64,000 bases of DNA from Gemmatimonadota bacterium. Lineage in GTDB: Bacteria; Gemmatimonadota; Gemmatimonadetes; Gemmatimonadales; Gemmatimonadaceae. Shown piece by piece: positions 15,451-24,853 of the stretch. The notes beneath the pieces were generated by a model. That model had not been told where the DNA came from and did not search any database. It saw nothing but the letters and a program-made list of their open reading frames with translations. The DNA lies in NCBI GenBank assembly GCA_016712265.1, contig JADJRJ010000028.1, forward strand, positions 558,001 to 622,000, read 5' to 3'. Positions within the stretch are counted from its first letter, which is position 1. Every line of letters begins with the position of its first letter. Position numbers and translations under genes: made by a program.

Positions 15451-17268
15451 ATGGCGGAGCCGTTCTCTCGACGCGATTGGATCAAGACCGTAGGAGCGGT
15501 TGGTGCCGGGGCCCTGGTCCCGGACGTGACCGCGGCGGATACGGTCGGCATCCCCACGCCTGTGGCGGCCTCGCTCCCAGTGCGCGAGCGCCTGGCGCCG
15601 GGGGACATCGTCGAGTTGACGTCCACGAGCGATGTGTTCATTCCGTCGCGCGGCGACTCCCTGATGAAGTTCTCCTTCGACTTCCCCGAGCCTGGGGTCG
15701 TCTTTGGAGATCACCGGTTCAGCGTCCTCCTGTTCACGGAGGAGAACACCTACGCGATGGACCGCACGACGATGCGGGCGACGGGGAACGACGACGCCCT
15801 CGAACTGACCTGCTCGGGGCTGACCTGGGCCGGAGGGCAGGAGAGGGCGCCGGGGACGGTCACCGTGCGCTTTCAGCGACGCGGTCGGTCGATCACGTGG
15901 GACATCACGGCAGAGATGTCGCGACCGATCAAGTCGATCACCACGGTGATTCGCGATGTGCCCCGCGGCAAGGTCTCGTTTGGCGGCGGGGCGCTGATCG
16001 ACCCGCGTGATGGCGACCTCCTCGGCGGGTACACCTTCGGTGCCGGCGACCTGCACGGGGCCCAGGTGCCGCACAGCATGACGACGCCGCTGGCGGTGGT
16101 GCAGGTGTCGGACACCGATCACCTCTACCTCACCACGCGCGACACGCGGGTGCGTCCCAAGCGCTACTACTTCCAGGCCGGCGAGCGCGCATTCCGCACC
16201 GAGGCGATCTATGAGCACGACGCCTGGCGCAACGACACCCGGGTCGTGGTCCCCACATGGGAGCTGGGCCACACGACCACCCTCGATGAGGCCGTGGCGC
16301 ACCACATGGCGCACATCGAGCGCGCCTTCAACCTCCCGGCCTGGGAGACCCGTACCGACACCCCCGCATGGATGCGCGACATTGCGCTGGTGACGACGCT
16401 GCACGGGATGCACTACACCGGGTTCATCTTCAACGACTATGCGCAGCAGCTGGCGATCCTGCGCTGGATGGCGACGCAGATCCCGGCCTCGCGCGTGCTG
16501 GTGTTCCTCGCGGCGTGGGACGGCCGCTACTACTGGGACTACCCCAACTACCAGGTGCCTGCCCGCATGGGAGGGGAGGCCGGGTTGCGCACGCTGATCA
16601 CCGAGGCTCGCCGGCTGGGCTTTCGGCTGATGCCGATGTACGGCACCAATTCCGCCAACCGCAAGCAGCCCATCTGGAAGGACATCGCCAGCGGGGCAAC
16701 GCAGAAGATCGACGGCAACACCTACAACCTGGACTGGGTCGACTGGAACAACGACCGGCACCAGGACGGATGGTTGACCTACATGAACGTCGGCGAGGAC
16801 AAGTGGCGGACGTACCTTGAGGGGCGCATTGCCGACATGATCGAGCGGTTCGGGGTGGACGCGTATTTCCTCGATATCGTCGGGGGGCACGTGAACAGCA
16901 CCACGGGCGACATGCACGAGGGCACACGACGCCTCATCCGCAACCTCCGCGAGAAGTATCCCAGCGTGGTGGGCGTGGGCGAGATGCCTTACGACGCGCA
17001 GCATGAGTTCATTGGCGTGTACCACGCCGGGAACGGGCCGCTGTGGCGCAAGTACTCGCGCTTCTTCTCGCACTTGAGCGCGCCGGCCCCAGGACGTGGC
17101 AGCACGGGGGTGCACGAGTGGGGATTCTCGACCTTCCGGACGGACACGCTCGGCCTCAATCCCACCGCGATCCCGACCCTGCAGGTGGTGGACGACACCT
17201 TCACGCGACACCGCGAGACGATGGCAGCGATCATCGCCGCCGCCAAGGTGCGGGCGGGGATCGCATGA
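15451..17268 (+). CDS. Tat-exported putative glycoside hydrolase (TIM-barrel-like)
   Basis: A 605-residue protein whose N terminus is a twin-arginine signal (SRRDWIKTVGAVGAGALV), so it is exported folded. An N-terminal beta-sandwich-like region runs to about 290. A barrel-like region follows with 'RVLVFLAAWDGRYYWDYPNY', 'GFRLMPMYGTN', 'FGVDAYFLDIVGG' and 'SVVGVGEMPYDA'. The Asp after YFL and the Glu in GVGEM are in the places expected for catalytic acids of retaining glycosidases in the alpha-galactosidase/DUF6259-like superfamily. I could not assign a numbered GH family. A TTG at 15424 could extend it, but the ATG at 15451 starts the Tat signal cleanly. It overlaps the epimerase gene by four bases, tying it to pentose metabolism. 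Confidence 0.65.
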   Translation: MAEPFSRRDWIKTVGAVGAGALVPDVTAADTVGIPTPVAASLPVRERLAPGDIVELTSTSDVFIPSRGDSLMKFSFDFPEPGVVFGDHRFSVLLFTEENTYAMDRTTMRATGNDDALELTCSGLTWAGGQERAPGTVTVRFQRRGRSITWDITAEMSRPIKSITTVIRDVPRGKVSFGGGALIDPRDGDLLGGYTFGAGDLHGAQVPHSMTTPLAVVQVSDTDHLYLTTRDTRVRPKRYYFQAGERAFRTEAIYEHDAWRNDTRVVVPTWELGHTTTLDEAVAHHMAHIERAFNLPAWETRTDTPAWMRDIALVTTLHGMHYTGFIFNDYAQQLAILRWMATQIPASRVLVFLAAWDGRYYWDYPNYQVPARMGGEAGLRTLITEARRLGFRLMPMYGTNSANRKQPIWKDIASGATQKIDGNTYNLDWVDWNNDRHQDGWLTYMNVGEDKWRTYLEGRIADMIERFGVDAYFLDIVGGHVNSTTGDMHEGTRRLIRNLREKYPSVVGVGEMPYDAQHEFIGVYHAGNGPLWRKYSRFFSHLSAPAPGRGSTGVHEWGFSTFRTDTLGLNPTAIPTLQVVDDTFTRHRETMAAIIAAAKVRAGIA

Positions 17269-18002
17269 CGCGCCGCACGCGCCCAATCCCCGCGCGTGGT
17301 CGGGCCACACGCGCCCTCCGCGAGGCCACCTGTGCCGCGAACATCGAACTGTTCACGCGCGGGCTGGCGCACTTCACCTTTGGCAATGCGAGCGCCGTGG
17401 ATCGCGAGCGCGGGCTGATCGTGATCAAGCCGAGTGGTGTGCCGTACGATCGTCTGACGGCCGCGCGCATGGTCGTCACCGACCTGGACGGTCGGGTCAT
17501 CGAGGGTTCGCTCCGGCCGTCGTCAGACCTGCCGACCCACGCGGCCCTCTTCGCCGCCTTCCCTGGCATCGGTGGGGTCGCGCACACGCACTCCCTGTAC
17601 GCTACCGCATTTGCGCAGGCGCGTCGCGCCATTCCCTGCCTGGGCACGACACACGCCGACTACTTCCACGGGGCGGTTCCCGTGACACGACCGCTCTCCG
17701 CGCGCGCGGTCGCCACGGACTACGAACGGCGCACCGGCGAGGCGATCATCGCGCGCTTCCGGGCCCTCGATCCGATGGCGATCCCTGCCGTCCTGGTCGC
17801 GAACCACGCCCCGTTCACCTGGGGGGCGACGGTGCAGGCCGCCGTCGATCACGCGGCGTACCTGGAGGAGGTCGCCCAGATGGCCTGTCATACCCTGGCC
17901 CTGGCGCCGGGCGCCCGGCCGATCGCCCGGCACCTCCTCGACAAGCACTACCTGCGCAAGCACGGGGCCCGCGCCTACTACGGGCAGCGTCCGCGCACCT
18001 AA
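17265..18002 (+). CDS. araD: L-ribulose-5-phosphate 4-epimerase (class II aldolase family)
   Basis: A 245-residue cytosolic enzyme converting L-ribulose 5-phosphate to D-xylulose 5-phosphate. Family markers are all present: 'KPSGVPYDRL', 'SSDLPTHAALF' with Asp88, 'GGVAHTHS' with zinc ligands His107 and His109, 'GTTHADYFHGAVPVTR', and 'VANHAPFTWG' with the third zinc His181. The GTTHADYF block distinguishes AraD/UlaF/SgbE-type epimerases from fuculose aldolase. Its start overlaps the preceding stop as ATGA. Its TAA stop (18000-18002) overlaps the convergent kinase's TAG stop inside a CGTTAGGT motif. UlaF-like use of another L-sugar is possible, but the adjacent ribulokinase favours arabinose. 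Confidence 0.9.
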   Translation: MTRRTRPIPARGRATRALREATCAANIELFTRGLAHFTFGNASAVDRERGLIVIKPSGVPYDRLTAARMVVTDLDGRVIEGSLRPSSDLPTHAALFAAFPGIGGVAHTHSLYATAFAQARRAIPCLGTTHADYFHGAVPVTRPLSARAVATDYERRTGEAIIARFRALDPMAIPAVLVANHAPFTWGATVQAAVDHAAYLEEVAQMACHTLALAPGARPIARHLLDKHYLRKHGARAYYGQRPRT

Positions 18003-19585
18003 CGAGCCGCCGCCCGGACCTCCGCTGCGATCCGCCGGATCTCCGGGAGCACGCGCCCCACGCTGACGGCCGGCGACTCCGGCTCCCCAAACGCGAAGTA
18101 CAGCTCCCGGTACAGGGCGTACAGGCGGTCATAGGTCGCCACGTCGCGCGGGTTGGGTGCCACCTCGCGGTATGCGGGGCACAGTGCCGCCTGGGCGGCC
18201 TGCACCGAGGGAAAGGCGCCGCAGGCGAGGAAGGCGAAGATGGCGGAGCCGAGCGAGGTGATCGGCGATTCGGGGACCAGCACCGGAAGATTGAGGACGC
18301 TGGCATACACGCGGTTCAACGCCTCGTTCTTCTGCGGAATCCCGCCGCCATGGATCACCCGCCGAACCGGGACACCATGCGCCCGCATGCGCTCCAGGAT
18401 GATCCGCGTGTGAAACGCGGTCCCCTCGATGGCGGAAAAGAGGTCGTCCTCGGCCGTTGAGTTCAGGGTCCAGCCGAAGGTGACGCCCCCGAGGTTGGGA
18501 TTCACCAGTACCGTGCGGTCGCCGTTGTCCCACGTGAGACGCAGCAGTCCCGTCTGGCCGCCACGATAGCTCTCCAGTTCCCTCGACAGGTCGCCGACGC
18601 GCTGCCCGGTGCGTGCGGCCAGGGATTCGAACAGGTAACCACAGGCCGACAACCCGGCCTCGATTCCCATCATCGCCGGATGAATCGAACCGTCGACCAC
18701 GCCGCACACTCCCGGCACGAGGCCGGTGTCGTCGGCGACCGCCATCACACAGGTCGCTGTGCCGATCACGTTGACGATGTCGCCCTCGGCGATGCCGGCG
18801 CCCACGGCATCCCAGTGCGCATCGAATGCGCCCACGGGAATGGGGATCCCTGCGCGGAGTCCGAGTCGGTCCGCCCAGGGCGCGCAGAGGTGCCCAGCGA
18901 TGTGCTCCGAGGTCAACGTGGGGCTGGTGAGCTTGTCGCGGATACCGGCGAGGAGTGGGTCCACCGCGACGAAGAACGCCTCCGGGGGAAAGCCGCCTAA
19001 CGAGGCGTTCCAGAGCCACTTGTGCCCCATCGCGCACGCACTGCGTCGCACCTGCCGATGGTCGGTGACGCCACAGAGCACGGCGGAGATCATGTCGCAG
19101 TGCTCGAGGGCCGTGACCATCTCGTGTCGCCGCTCCGGATGGTGCCGCAGCCAGTGGAGCACCTTGGCGAAGCCCCACTCCGAGGAATAAACGCCACCGC
19201 ACCAGTCGATGGCGGGTTCGCGTCGTTCGTGCGCGATCGCCGTGAAGCGTGCGGCTTCGTCCTTGGCGCGATGGTCGCACCACAGGTAGTAGTCGTCGAG
19301 CGGAACGAGTCCCTCGCCGACGGGGAGGACCGTGGACCCGGTCGTGTCAAGGGCGAGGGCCTCGATGCTGGTGCCGGCCACGCCGGCTTCGTCCAGGGCA
19401 CGCTGCATGGCGTCCACCAGTGCGCGCATGTGATCGTCGTGCGACTGGGTGGCAAAGTCGGGATCGTCACGGTCACGCTTGACCGGGTACTCGCCGACCC
19501 CGAAGCCGATCACGCGACGGACGCTGTCCACGATCGACACGCGCACGCTCTGCGTGCCGAAGTCCACTCCGGCGACCATGGTCAT
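17999..19585 (-). CDS. araB: Ribulokinase-like FGGY carbohydrate kinase
   Basis: A 528-residue FGGY kinase that would phosphorylate L-ribulose at the 5-hydroxyl using ATP. 'GVDFGTQSVRVSIVD' at the N terminus is the phosphate-binding start of the actin-like fold. 'GTATCVMAV', 'GVVDGSIHPAMMGIEAG' and 'SACGYLFE' match the ribulokinase subgroup rather than xylulose or glycerol kinases. 'RVIHGGGIPQKNEALNRVYASVL' is the C-terminal FGGY signature. The first ATG (19585) overlaps the isomerase stop by one base (TGATG), so it is translated after the isomerase. Its TAG stop is shared with the convergent araD stop region. Confidence 0.88.
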   Translation of the reverse strand: MTMVAGVDFGTQSVRVSIVDSVRRVIGFGVGEYPVKRDRDDPDFATQSHDDHMRALVDAMQRALDEAGVAGTSIEALALDTTGSTVLPVGEGLVPLDDYYLWCDHRAKDEAARFTAIAHERREPAIDWCGGVYSSEWGFAKVLHWLRHHPERRHEMVTALEHCDMISAVLCGVTDHRQVRRSACAMGHKWLWNASLGGFPPEAFFVAVDPLLAGIRDKLTSPTLTSEHIAGHLCAPWADRLGLRAGIPIPVGAFDAHWDAVGAGIAEGDIVNVIGTATCVMAVADDTGLVPGVCGVVDGSIHPAMMGIEAGLSACGYLFESLAARTGQRVGDLSRELESYRGGQTGLLRLTWDNGDRTVLVNPNLGGVTFGWTLNSTAEDDLFSAIEGTAFHTRIILERMRAHGVPVRRVIHGGGIPQKNEALNRVYASVLNLPVLVPESPITSLGSAIFAFLACGAFPSVQAAQAALCPAYREVAPNPRDVATYDRLYALYRELYFAFGEPESPAVSVGRVLPEIRRIAAEVRAAAR

Positions 19586-21078
19586 CAGGCGTGCCTCAGG
19601 ACGTCCCAGCCCAGGTATTGGGTGGCGGCCTCGTGCACCGCATCGGCGACGTGGGAGAAGGTGCCGGCCACGTGGTGCTCGAATCCCTCGCGGCAGATGT
19701 GCCGGAGGAGGGGTTGCAGGTGCGCGATCTCCACCACGCCGGCGCCCCCAAACGTTGACAGCTTGTCCTTCGTGAAGTGCCCCTCGCCGACGTACCCGCG
19801 GATCGCCCCCGTGCGGTCATCGGTGGAGAAGCGCGCAAACGACATCGGGCCGGCCTTCACCTTGCCGACGATCGTGCCGTACGTGTTCTCGCGACCCACG
19901 GTACCGGCAATGATCTCCTGGTAGTCCATCACCGGCGCCTCGAAGAAGTCGCGGGGCAGGTTGCTGCAGTGAAAGCAGACCGCCTTGTTTGGGTGGTCGC
20001 CGTAGTTGTTGTTCCAGTCGAGCAGGGCCGCCGGGCTCCCTGAGGCCAGGGTCAGCGCGAGCATGCTGATGGTCCCCATTACGTCCACCTCGCAGGCGCT
20101 CGGCAGGTTGGCGTTGCTCATCATGCTCATGAGCGTGCACGGGACAACACCGAAGAACTCCTCGAGCGAGGTCCAGCACTGCACGGCACTCACGGTGACC
20201 TCCACTTCCTGCATCCAGCGATCCATCACCAGGCCGAGCTTCGCCATCTTGAGGAGCGCCGCATCGGGTACGCCACTGGTGTCTACGTACGCCACCATCT
20301 CGGCGAGCTTGCCCTGCACGGCGGCATCCTTGTCCTTGAGTCGCGCGATGCGCCCGAGGATCTCCGACAGGTCGATCGGTTCCACCGAGATCCCGGCGGC
20401 CTCAAGGATCTTCTCGCTGTAGCGGACCGTCTTGAACGCGGCCGGGCGGGCACCAATGGCCCCGATGCGCGCACCGCGCAGCCCCTTCACGACGCGACAG
20501 GTCGCGGCAAAACGTCGCAAGTCGGCGCGAAAGCCTGGCGACTCGGGGCGCTGCGTGTGTTCGGTCGTGAGCGAATAGCGAATGCCGTACTGCCGCAGCA
20601 CGTTGCACGCCGACATCTTGCCGCAGAACGCATCGCGCCGATGATCAATCTTCATCTTCGCCGGGTCGTCGGAGGTGGCGTGGATGAGGACGGGAACGTT
20701 GAGGGCGGCGAGCCGCAGCGTGTCGGCGATGGCGCGCTCGTCCCCGAAGTTAGGCAGCGTCACCACCACACCATCGATGCGCTCGCGATGCTGGCGGAAG
20801 AGTGCGGCACAGGCGCGAGCCTCCGCCCGGCTCTCGATGGCCCCGTGGTTGGTCGCTCCCGCATCAATGATGACCGCGTCGATTCCTTCCGCCGAGAGTG
20901 CGCGCAACATCTCTTCGCGCCCCGTGGCGGCGAGATGTCCCGGGAAGAAGCCGCGGTTGCCGACGATCACGCCGAGGGTGACGCGAGGGGGCGTGGACGC
21001 CGTGGGGCGGGCGAGCTGGCGGGCGCGTTGGGCGCGGGCCTTGCCGCCAGCATTGGAGACGAGTTTGTGGAGGGCCAT
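19585..21078 (-). CDS. L-fucose/L-arabinose isomerase-family protein
   Basis: A 497-residue protein of the fucose/arabinose isomerase fold, which interconverts aldoses and ketoses using a divalent metal. Motifs include 'NRGFFPGHLAATGREEM', 'IDAVIIDAGATNHGAIES', 'CEVDVMGTISMLAL' (the Glu is a likely metal ligand), 'LLDWNNNYGDHPNKAVCFHCSNLP' in two parts (Asp and His probable ligands) and 'GFEHHVAG'. It is not classical AraA, yet it is translationally coupled to a ribulokinase, so it is expected to make L-ribulose from L-arabinose. D-arabinose/L-fucose activity cannot be excluded. The ATG at 21078 is chosen; the longer frame overlaps the divergent promoter region. Confidence 0.82.
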   Translation of the reverse strand: MALHKLVSNAGGKARAQRARQLARPTASTPPRVTLGVIVGNRGFFPGHLAATGREEMLRALSAEGIDAVIIDAGATNHGAIESRAEARACAALFRQHRERIDGVVVTLPNFGDERAIADTLRLAALNVPVLIHATSDDPAKMKIDHRRDAFCGKMSACNVLRQYGIRYSLTTEHTQRPESPGFRADLRRFAATCRVVKGLRGARIGAIGARPAAFKTVRYSEKILEAAGISVEPIDLSEILGRIARLKDKDAAVQGKLAEMVAYVDTSGVPDAALLKMAKLGLVMDRWMQEVEVTVSAVQCWTSLEEFFGVVPCTLMSMMSNANLPSACEVDVMGTISMLALTLASGSPAALLDWNNNYGDHPNKAVCFHCSNLPRDFFEAPVMDYQEIIAGTVGRENTYGTIVGKVKAGPMSFARFSTDDRTGAIRGYVGEGHFTKDKLSTFGGAGVVEIAHLQPLLRHICREGFEHHVAGTFSHVADAVHEAATQYLGWDVLRHA

Positions 21079-21155
21079 GCGGAGTGAGGCGGTGAGGTCG
21101 AGCGGCGTAGACGCTACAGGGAGCGCGGCCGCCGCGCCATATGAGGAAGACTGCG

Positions 21156-21183
21156 TTGACGCCTCCCCGGCAGCTCGTAAGTT
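21156..21183 (+). promoter_or_regulatory. Predicted promoter for the sugar ABC importer
   Basis: TTGACG at 21156-21161, a 16-bp spacer and TAAGTT at 21178-21183 lie in the 133-bp region between the divergent isomerase and permease genes, 28 bases before the GTG. A GCGCGG-CCG-CCGCGC palindrome sits at about 21122-21136 and could be an operator. Confidence 0.5.
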
Positions 21184-21211
21184 TGCGCGTCCTCCGCCCC
21201 TTGCCGCCCTC

Positions 21212-22273
21212 GTGACCCCAGCTGACCCCGCGCCATCGCTCGTGAGTCGGCTGAGTCGCTCCGTGTTGCGGTCCCAGCAGTTCGGCCTGGTGATGGTCCT
21301 GCTGCTGCTCGGCGCGATCCTGACGGCCAGCGCCGGATCGCACGTGGATCCACGGAGCGGCGAGGAGGTGAACAACTTCCTGAATCGGTACACGCTGATC
21401 CAGATGGCCACCGACGCAAGCGCCTTTGCGATCATGGGGGTCGGCGCCACCATCGTGATCATCGCCGGGGGCATCGACCTGTCGGTGGGGGCGGTCTACG
21501 CATTGAGCGGCGTCTTGATGGCCATGGCGTTGCGCGCCCTTGGACCCATGGACCCCGTCCTGACGGTTGGTGCCGGACTGGCGCTCTGCCTGGCGGTTGG
21601 GCTCGCTTGCGGTGTCGCGAACGGCTTGATGGTCATCGGACTCGGCGTGCATCCGTTCATCATCACCCTCGGGACCATGTGGATCATTCGCGGCGTCGCC
21701 TTTGTGACGAGTCGCGCGGAGAGCGTCCTGGTCCCGACCTCCCTGACGGCGGTGGCCAAGGCGCCGCTGGGGCTGGGGACGGCACTCTATCCGGTCCCCT
21801 TGCTGGTGATGCTGTTGGTTACCGTCCTTGGCGGTATCTATTTGTCGCGCAGCGTCGCAGGGCGCCACATCTTCGCGGTGGGTGGCAACGCGGAAGCTGC
21901 CCGTTTTGCCGGCTTGAACGTCTCGCGCGTGACCCTCGGCGTCTTTGTCTTGTCCGGGCTGCTCGCCGGCGTCGCGGCTTTTCTCGGCGCCGCGTTTTAC
22001 GGTTCGGCGACTTCATCGGATGCGAACGGGTACGAGTTGTATGTCGTGGCGGCCGCAGTGGTCGGGGGGGCGTCGCTCTCGGGGGGCAAGGGCAGCGCCA
22101 CCAGTGCGATGTTGGGGGCCGTGTTGATTGTGACCATGCGACAGGCCATCCGGACATTGCGGCTGGACCAGAACTACGAATGGATCATCATCGGGACGGC
22201 GCTGATCGTCGCGGTCGTCCTGGACCAGCGGGGCTGGAAGCGGTTGGCTGACAAACTTTCCACACCATCGTGA
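21212..22273 (+). CDS. Sugar ABC transporter permease (RbsC-like)
   Basis: A 353-residue integral membrane protein with about ten hydrophobic segments. It carries the family signatures 'VIIAGGIDLSVGAVYALSG', 'NGLMVIGLGVHPFIITLGTM', 'GRHIFAVGGNAEAARFAGLNV' and 'AAAVVGGASLSGGKGS'; the last is the EAA-like loop that contacts the ATPase. Such permeases (BPD_transp_2) form the channel of ribose/xylose/arabinose-type importers. The GTG at 21212 is chosen because hydrophobic, family-like sequence starts shortly after it; a second GTG at 21242 is possible. It is followed directly by the binding-protein gene. Confidence 0.88.
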   Translation: MTPADPAPSLVSRLSRSVLRSQQFGLVMVLLLLGAILTASAGSHVDPRSGEEVNNFLNRYTLIQMATDASAFAIMGVGATIVIIAGGIDLSVGAVYALSGVLMAMALRALGPMDPVLTVGAGLALCLAVGLACGVANGLMVIGLGVHPFIITLGTMWIIRGVAFVTSRAESVLVPTSLTAVAKAPLGLGTALYPVPLLVMLLVTVLGGIYLSRSVAGRHIFAVGGNAEAARFAGLNVSRVTLGVFVLSGLLAGVAAFLGAAFYGSATSSDANGYELYVVAAAVVGGASLSGGKGSATSAMLGAVLIVTMRQAIRTLRLDQNYEWIIIGTALIVAVVLDQRGWKRLADKLSTPS

Positions 22274-22305
22274 CGTTCACGCGTCACCCGTCTCGCGGAG
22301 GCTTC

Positions 22306-23316
22306 ATGCGTGTCTTGCGGAATCCGGTCATCACGTTCGCCATGGTCGCCGTGGTGGCCACGGCATGCGGTGGGGGAGAGTCTGGGCAACGCGCCGAGGC
22401 ATTCCGCATCGCGATGATCGCGAAGAGTTCCACCAATCCCGTCTTTCTCGCGGGGCGACGCGGGGCGGAAGTGGCGGCGTCGGAGCTGTCGAAGGAACTG
22501 GGCGTGACCATCACCATCGAGTGGTTGACCCCGCCGAATGAGGACGGGGCGGTTCAGGCGCAACGGATTGCGGAAGCGGCAAACTCTGGCGCGAATGCCA
22601 TCCTGCTCTCGGCGAGTGATGCGGGGAAGGTTCGCGGTGCGGTGGATGAAGCCGTCGACCGTGGCGTACCCGTGATGACGTTCGACAGTGACGTGCCGGG
22701 ATCCAAGCGGTTCTCCTTCTATGGTGGTGACGACGTCCAGATGGGGGCCCACGTGATGGATGAGTTGGCCACCCAAATGGGCGGGAAGGGGAAGGTCGCG
22801 ATCATCGCCGGGAACCAGAACGCCCTGAACCTGCAGAATCGTGTGAAGGGCGCGCGCGAGGCCGCCGCGAAGTATCCGGGCATCACCATCGTGGATGCGT
22901 TCTATCATGCCGAGACCCCACAAGATGCCGCGGCCGAGGTGCTGCGAATGAAAAACGCGTATCCCGAGGTCAACGGCATCGCGATGATCGGCGGATGGGC
23001 GTTGTTCACGCGGACGCTGCTTACGGACCTGGACGCGAACACGATGAAGATCGTCTCCATCGATGCGCTTCCGGCGCAGTTGGCGTACCTGGAAGCTGGG
23101 CTGGCGCCCGTGTTGTTCGCCCAGCAGCCCTACAACTGGGGATACATGTCGGTGAAAACGATTGTCGACCATGTGTATCTCAAGAAGGAGGTGCCGCCGG
23201 TGGTGCCGATGGAGCTGGTGAAGGTGACGAAGGACAACCTGGGCGCGTGGGCGCAGCGGCTGGTGGATTGGGGCTTCACGGATGTGGATCCCCGGTACCT
23301 CGCACTCCCGCGCTGA
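22306..23316 (+). CDS. Sugar-binding lipoprotein of the ABC importer
   Basis: A 336-residue periplasmic binding protein (Peripla_BP_4/RbsB-like). The signal sequence ends in a lipobox before Cys21 (VVATACGGG), so in this diderm it should be anchored to the inner membrane. The mature part has the two-lobe pattern 'IAMIAKSSTNPVFLAGRRGAE', 'ILLSASDAGKVRGAVDEAV', 'VPVMTFDSDVPGSKRFSFYG' and 'GKVAIIAGNQNALNLQNR'. It would capture the oligo- or monosaccharide released by the neighbouring hydrolases. GGAGG four bases before the ATG supports the start. The order permease, binding protein, ATPase is less common than binding protein first. Confidence 0.88.
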   Translation: MRVLRNPVITFAMVAVVATACGGGESGQRAEAFRIAMIAKSSTNPVFLAGRRGAEVAASELSKELGVTITIEWLTPPNEDGAVQAQRIAEAANSGANAILLSASDAGKVRGAVDEAVDRGVPVMTFDSDVPGSKRFSFYGGDDVQMGAHVMDELATQMGGKGKVAIIAGNQNALNLQNRVKGAREAAAKYPGITIVDAFYHAETPQDAAAEVLRMKNAYPEVNGIAMIGGWALFTRTLLTDLDANTMKIVSIDALPAQLAYLEAGLAPVLFAQQPYNWGYMSVKTIVDHVYLKKEVPPVVPMELVKVTKDNLGAWAQRLVDWGFTDVDPRYLALPR

Positions 23317-23323
23317 TCCCGCG

Positions 23324-24814
23324 GTGGGTCTCCCACGCATCCGGTTTCGGGGGATCACCCGTCGCTTTCCGGGGATCGTGGCGCTTCGCGACGTCTCCTT
23401 TGACGTCGCGGCGGGGAGCTGCCACGCGATTTGCGGCGAGAACGGTGCGGGCAAGAGCACCCTGGGGCGCGTGCTCGCCGGCCTGGCCGTTGCCGACGAA
23501 GGGACGATCGAACTCGACGGGCAACACGTGCGCTTCGTGTCGCCACGCCATGCGCTCGATGCTGGCGTGGCGATGGTGCACCAGGAGCTCTCGTTCTGCG
23601 AGAACCTGACGGTGGGCGACAACCTGTGCCTGGGCGGGCTGCCACATCGGCGCGGGCTGGTGGATGAGCAGGAGCTTCGTCGCCGGGCACTGGACCTGCT
23701 CGCGGCCACTGGCGCCACGATCGACCCGTCCCAGCCGGTCCACGCGCTGGGCATCGCGGACCGGCAATTGGTGCAGATCGCCGCCGCCGTCGGCCAGGGA
23801 GCGCGGGTGATCGTCTTCGATGAACCCACGAGTTCCCTCGGTGACCCCGAGTCGCAACGCTTGTTTGGGTTGATCCGCGGGCTGTGCGCCCGCGGGGTGA
23901 CGGTGCTATACGTGTCACATCGCATGCCCGAGATCTTTGCGCTGTGCGACACGATCACCGTGTTGCGCGATGGCGCGCACGTGGCCACGCAGCCCGCGAG
24001 CCAGCTGGACGAGGCGACCCTCGTGCGCCTGATGATCGGGCGGGATGTGGGTTCATACTATCCACAGCACGCTTCGCAGCCGCCGGGCGAAGAGCGGCTG
24101 TGCGTGGAGCGCCTCAGTTCGCCCGGGCGCTTCGCGGACGTCTCGTTGCGTGTGTGCGCCGGGGAGGTGGTCGGGTTGGCCGGGTTGGTTGGCGCCGGCC
24201 GTTCCGAGGTGGCGCAGGCGATCTTTGGTCTGGACAGCGCATGCCGTGGTGATGTGTACGTGCGCGGCACGAAGCTGCGCCCTGGCTCACCGCGCGATGC
24301 CATGCGCGCCGGACTGGGCCTCGTCCCTGAGGACCGGAAGCGTCAGGGACTCGTCCTCGGGATGCGCGCCATGGAAAACGCGTCACTTCCGGTCCTTCCA
24401 CGCTTCGCCCGGGCGGGTTGGGTGGACCTGGAGGCCGAGGCCGTCGCCGTGGATGCGAGCTTCGCGCGCGTTGGTGTGCGCCATGGTGGGCGCGAGGCGG
24501 TCGTCGGGTCGCTGTCCGGCGGGAACCAGCAGAAGGTGGTGATGGCCCGCTGGCTCACCGCGGGGAGCGACATCATCCTGCTGGATGAACCGACGCGTGG
24601 CGTGGACGTGGGGGCGAAAGCGGAGCTGCATCGCTGGATTGACGAGCGGGCGTCGGAGGGTGCCGCGTTCCTGCTCGTCTCGAGCGAGCTGCCGGAGTTG
24701 CTGGCGCTCTCGACCCGCATCGTCGTGCTTCGCGAGGGCCGCGTACACGCCGAGGTCGCGCGGCGAGACGCGACACAGGATGGATTGTTGCGATTGATGG
24801 CCGGGCTCGACTGA
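23324..24814 (+). CDS. Sugar ABC transporter ATP-binding protein (RbsA/MglA-like)
   Basis: A 496-residue protein with two fused nucleotide-binding domains. The first has Walker A GENGAGKS and Walker B 'VIVFDEPTSSL'. The second has the degenerate 'GLVGAGRSE' typical of this family, signature 'LSGGNQQKV' and Walker B 'IILLDEPTRGVDVGAKAE'. The weak first signature ('ALGIADRQLVQIA') is also normal for RbsA/MglA proteins, which pair a consensus with a degenerate site. The GTG at 23324 begins at conserved sequence; an ATG at 23282 would overlap the binding-protein gene by 35 bases and add little. It is the last gene of the importer operon. Confidence 0.9.
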   Translation: MGLPRIRFRGITRRFPGIVALRDVSFDVAAGSCHAICGENGAGKSTLGRVLAGLAVADEGTIELDGQHVRFVSPRHALDAGVAMVHQELSFCENLTVGDNLCLGGLPHRRGLVDEQELRRRALDLLAATGATIDPSQPVHALGIADRQLVQIAAAVGQGARVIVFDEPTSSLGDPESQRLFGLIRGLCARGVTVLYVSHRMPEIFALCDTITVLRDGAHVATQPASQLDEATLVRLMIGRDVGSYYPQHASQPPGEERLCVERLSSPGRFADVSLRVCAGEVVGLAGLVGAGRSEVAQAIFGLDSACRGDVYVRGTKLRPGSPRDAMRAGLGLVPEDRKRQGLVLGMRAMENASLPVLPRFARAGWVDLEAEAVAVDASFARVGVRHGGREAVVGSLSGGNQQKVVMARWLTAGSDIILLDEPTRGVDVGAKAELHRWIDERASEGAAFLLVSSELPELLALSTRIVVLREGRVHAEVARRDATQDGLLRLMAGLD

Positions 24815-24853
24815 GGGGTCGTGGTGCGTCGGCCGACCGCAGGAGGACAGCGG

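Noticed and set aside
15199..17310. A 703-codon minus-strand frame opposite the Tat-exported hydrolase
   Set aside because: Same reason: no domain, antisense to a well-supported gene, and it runs across the AAA ATPase gene end.
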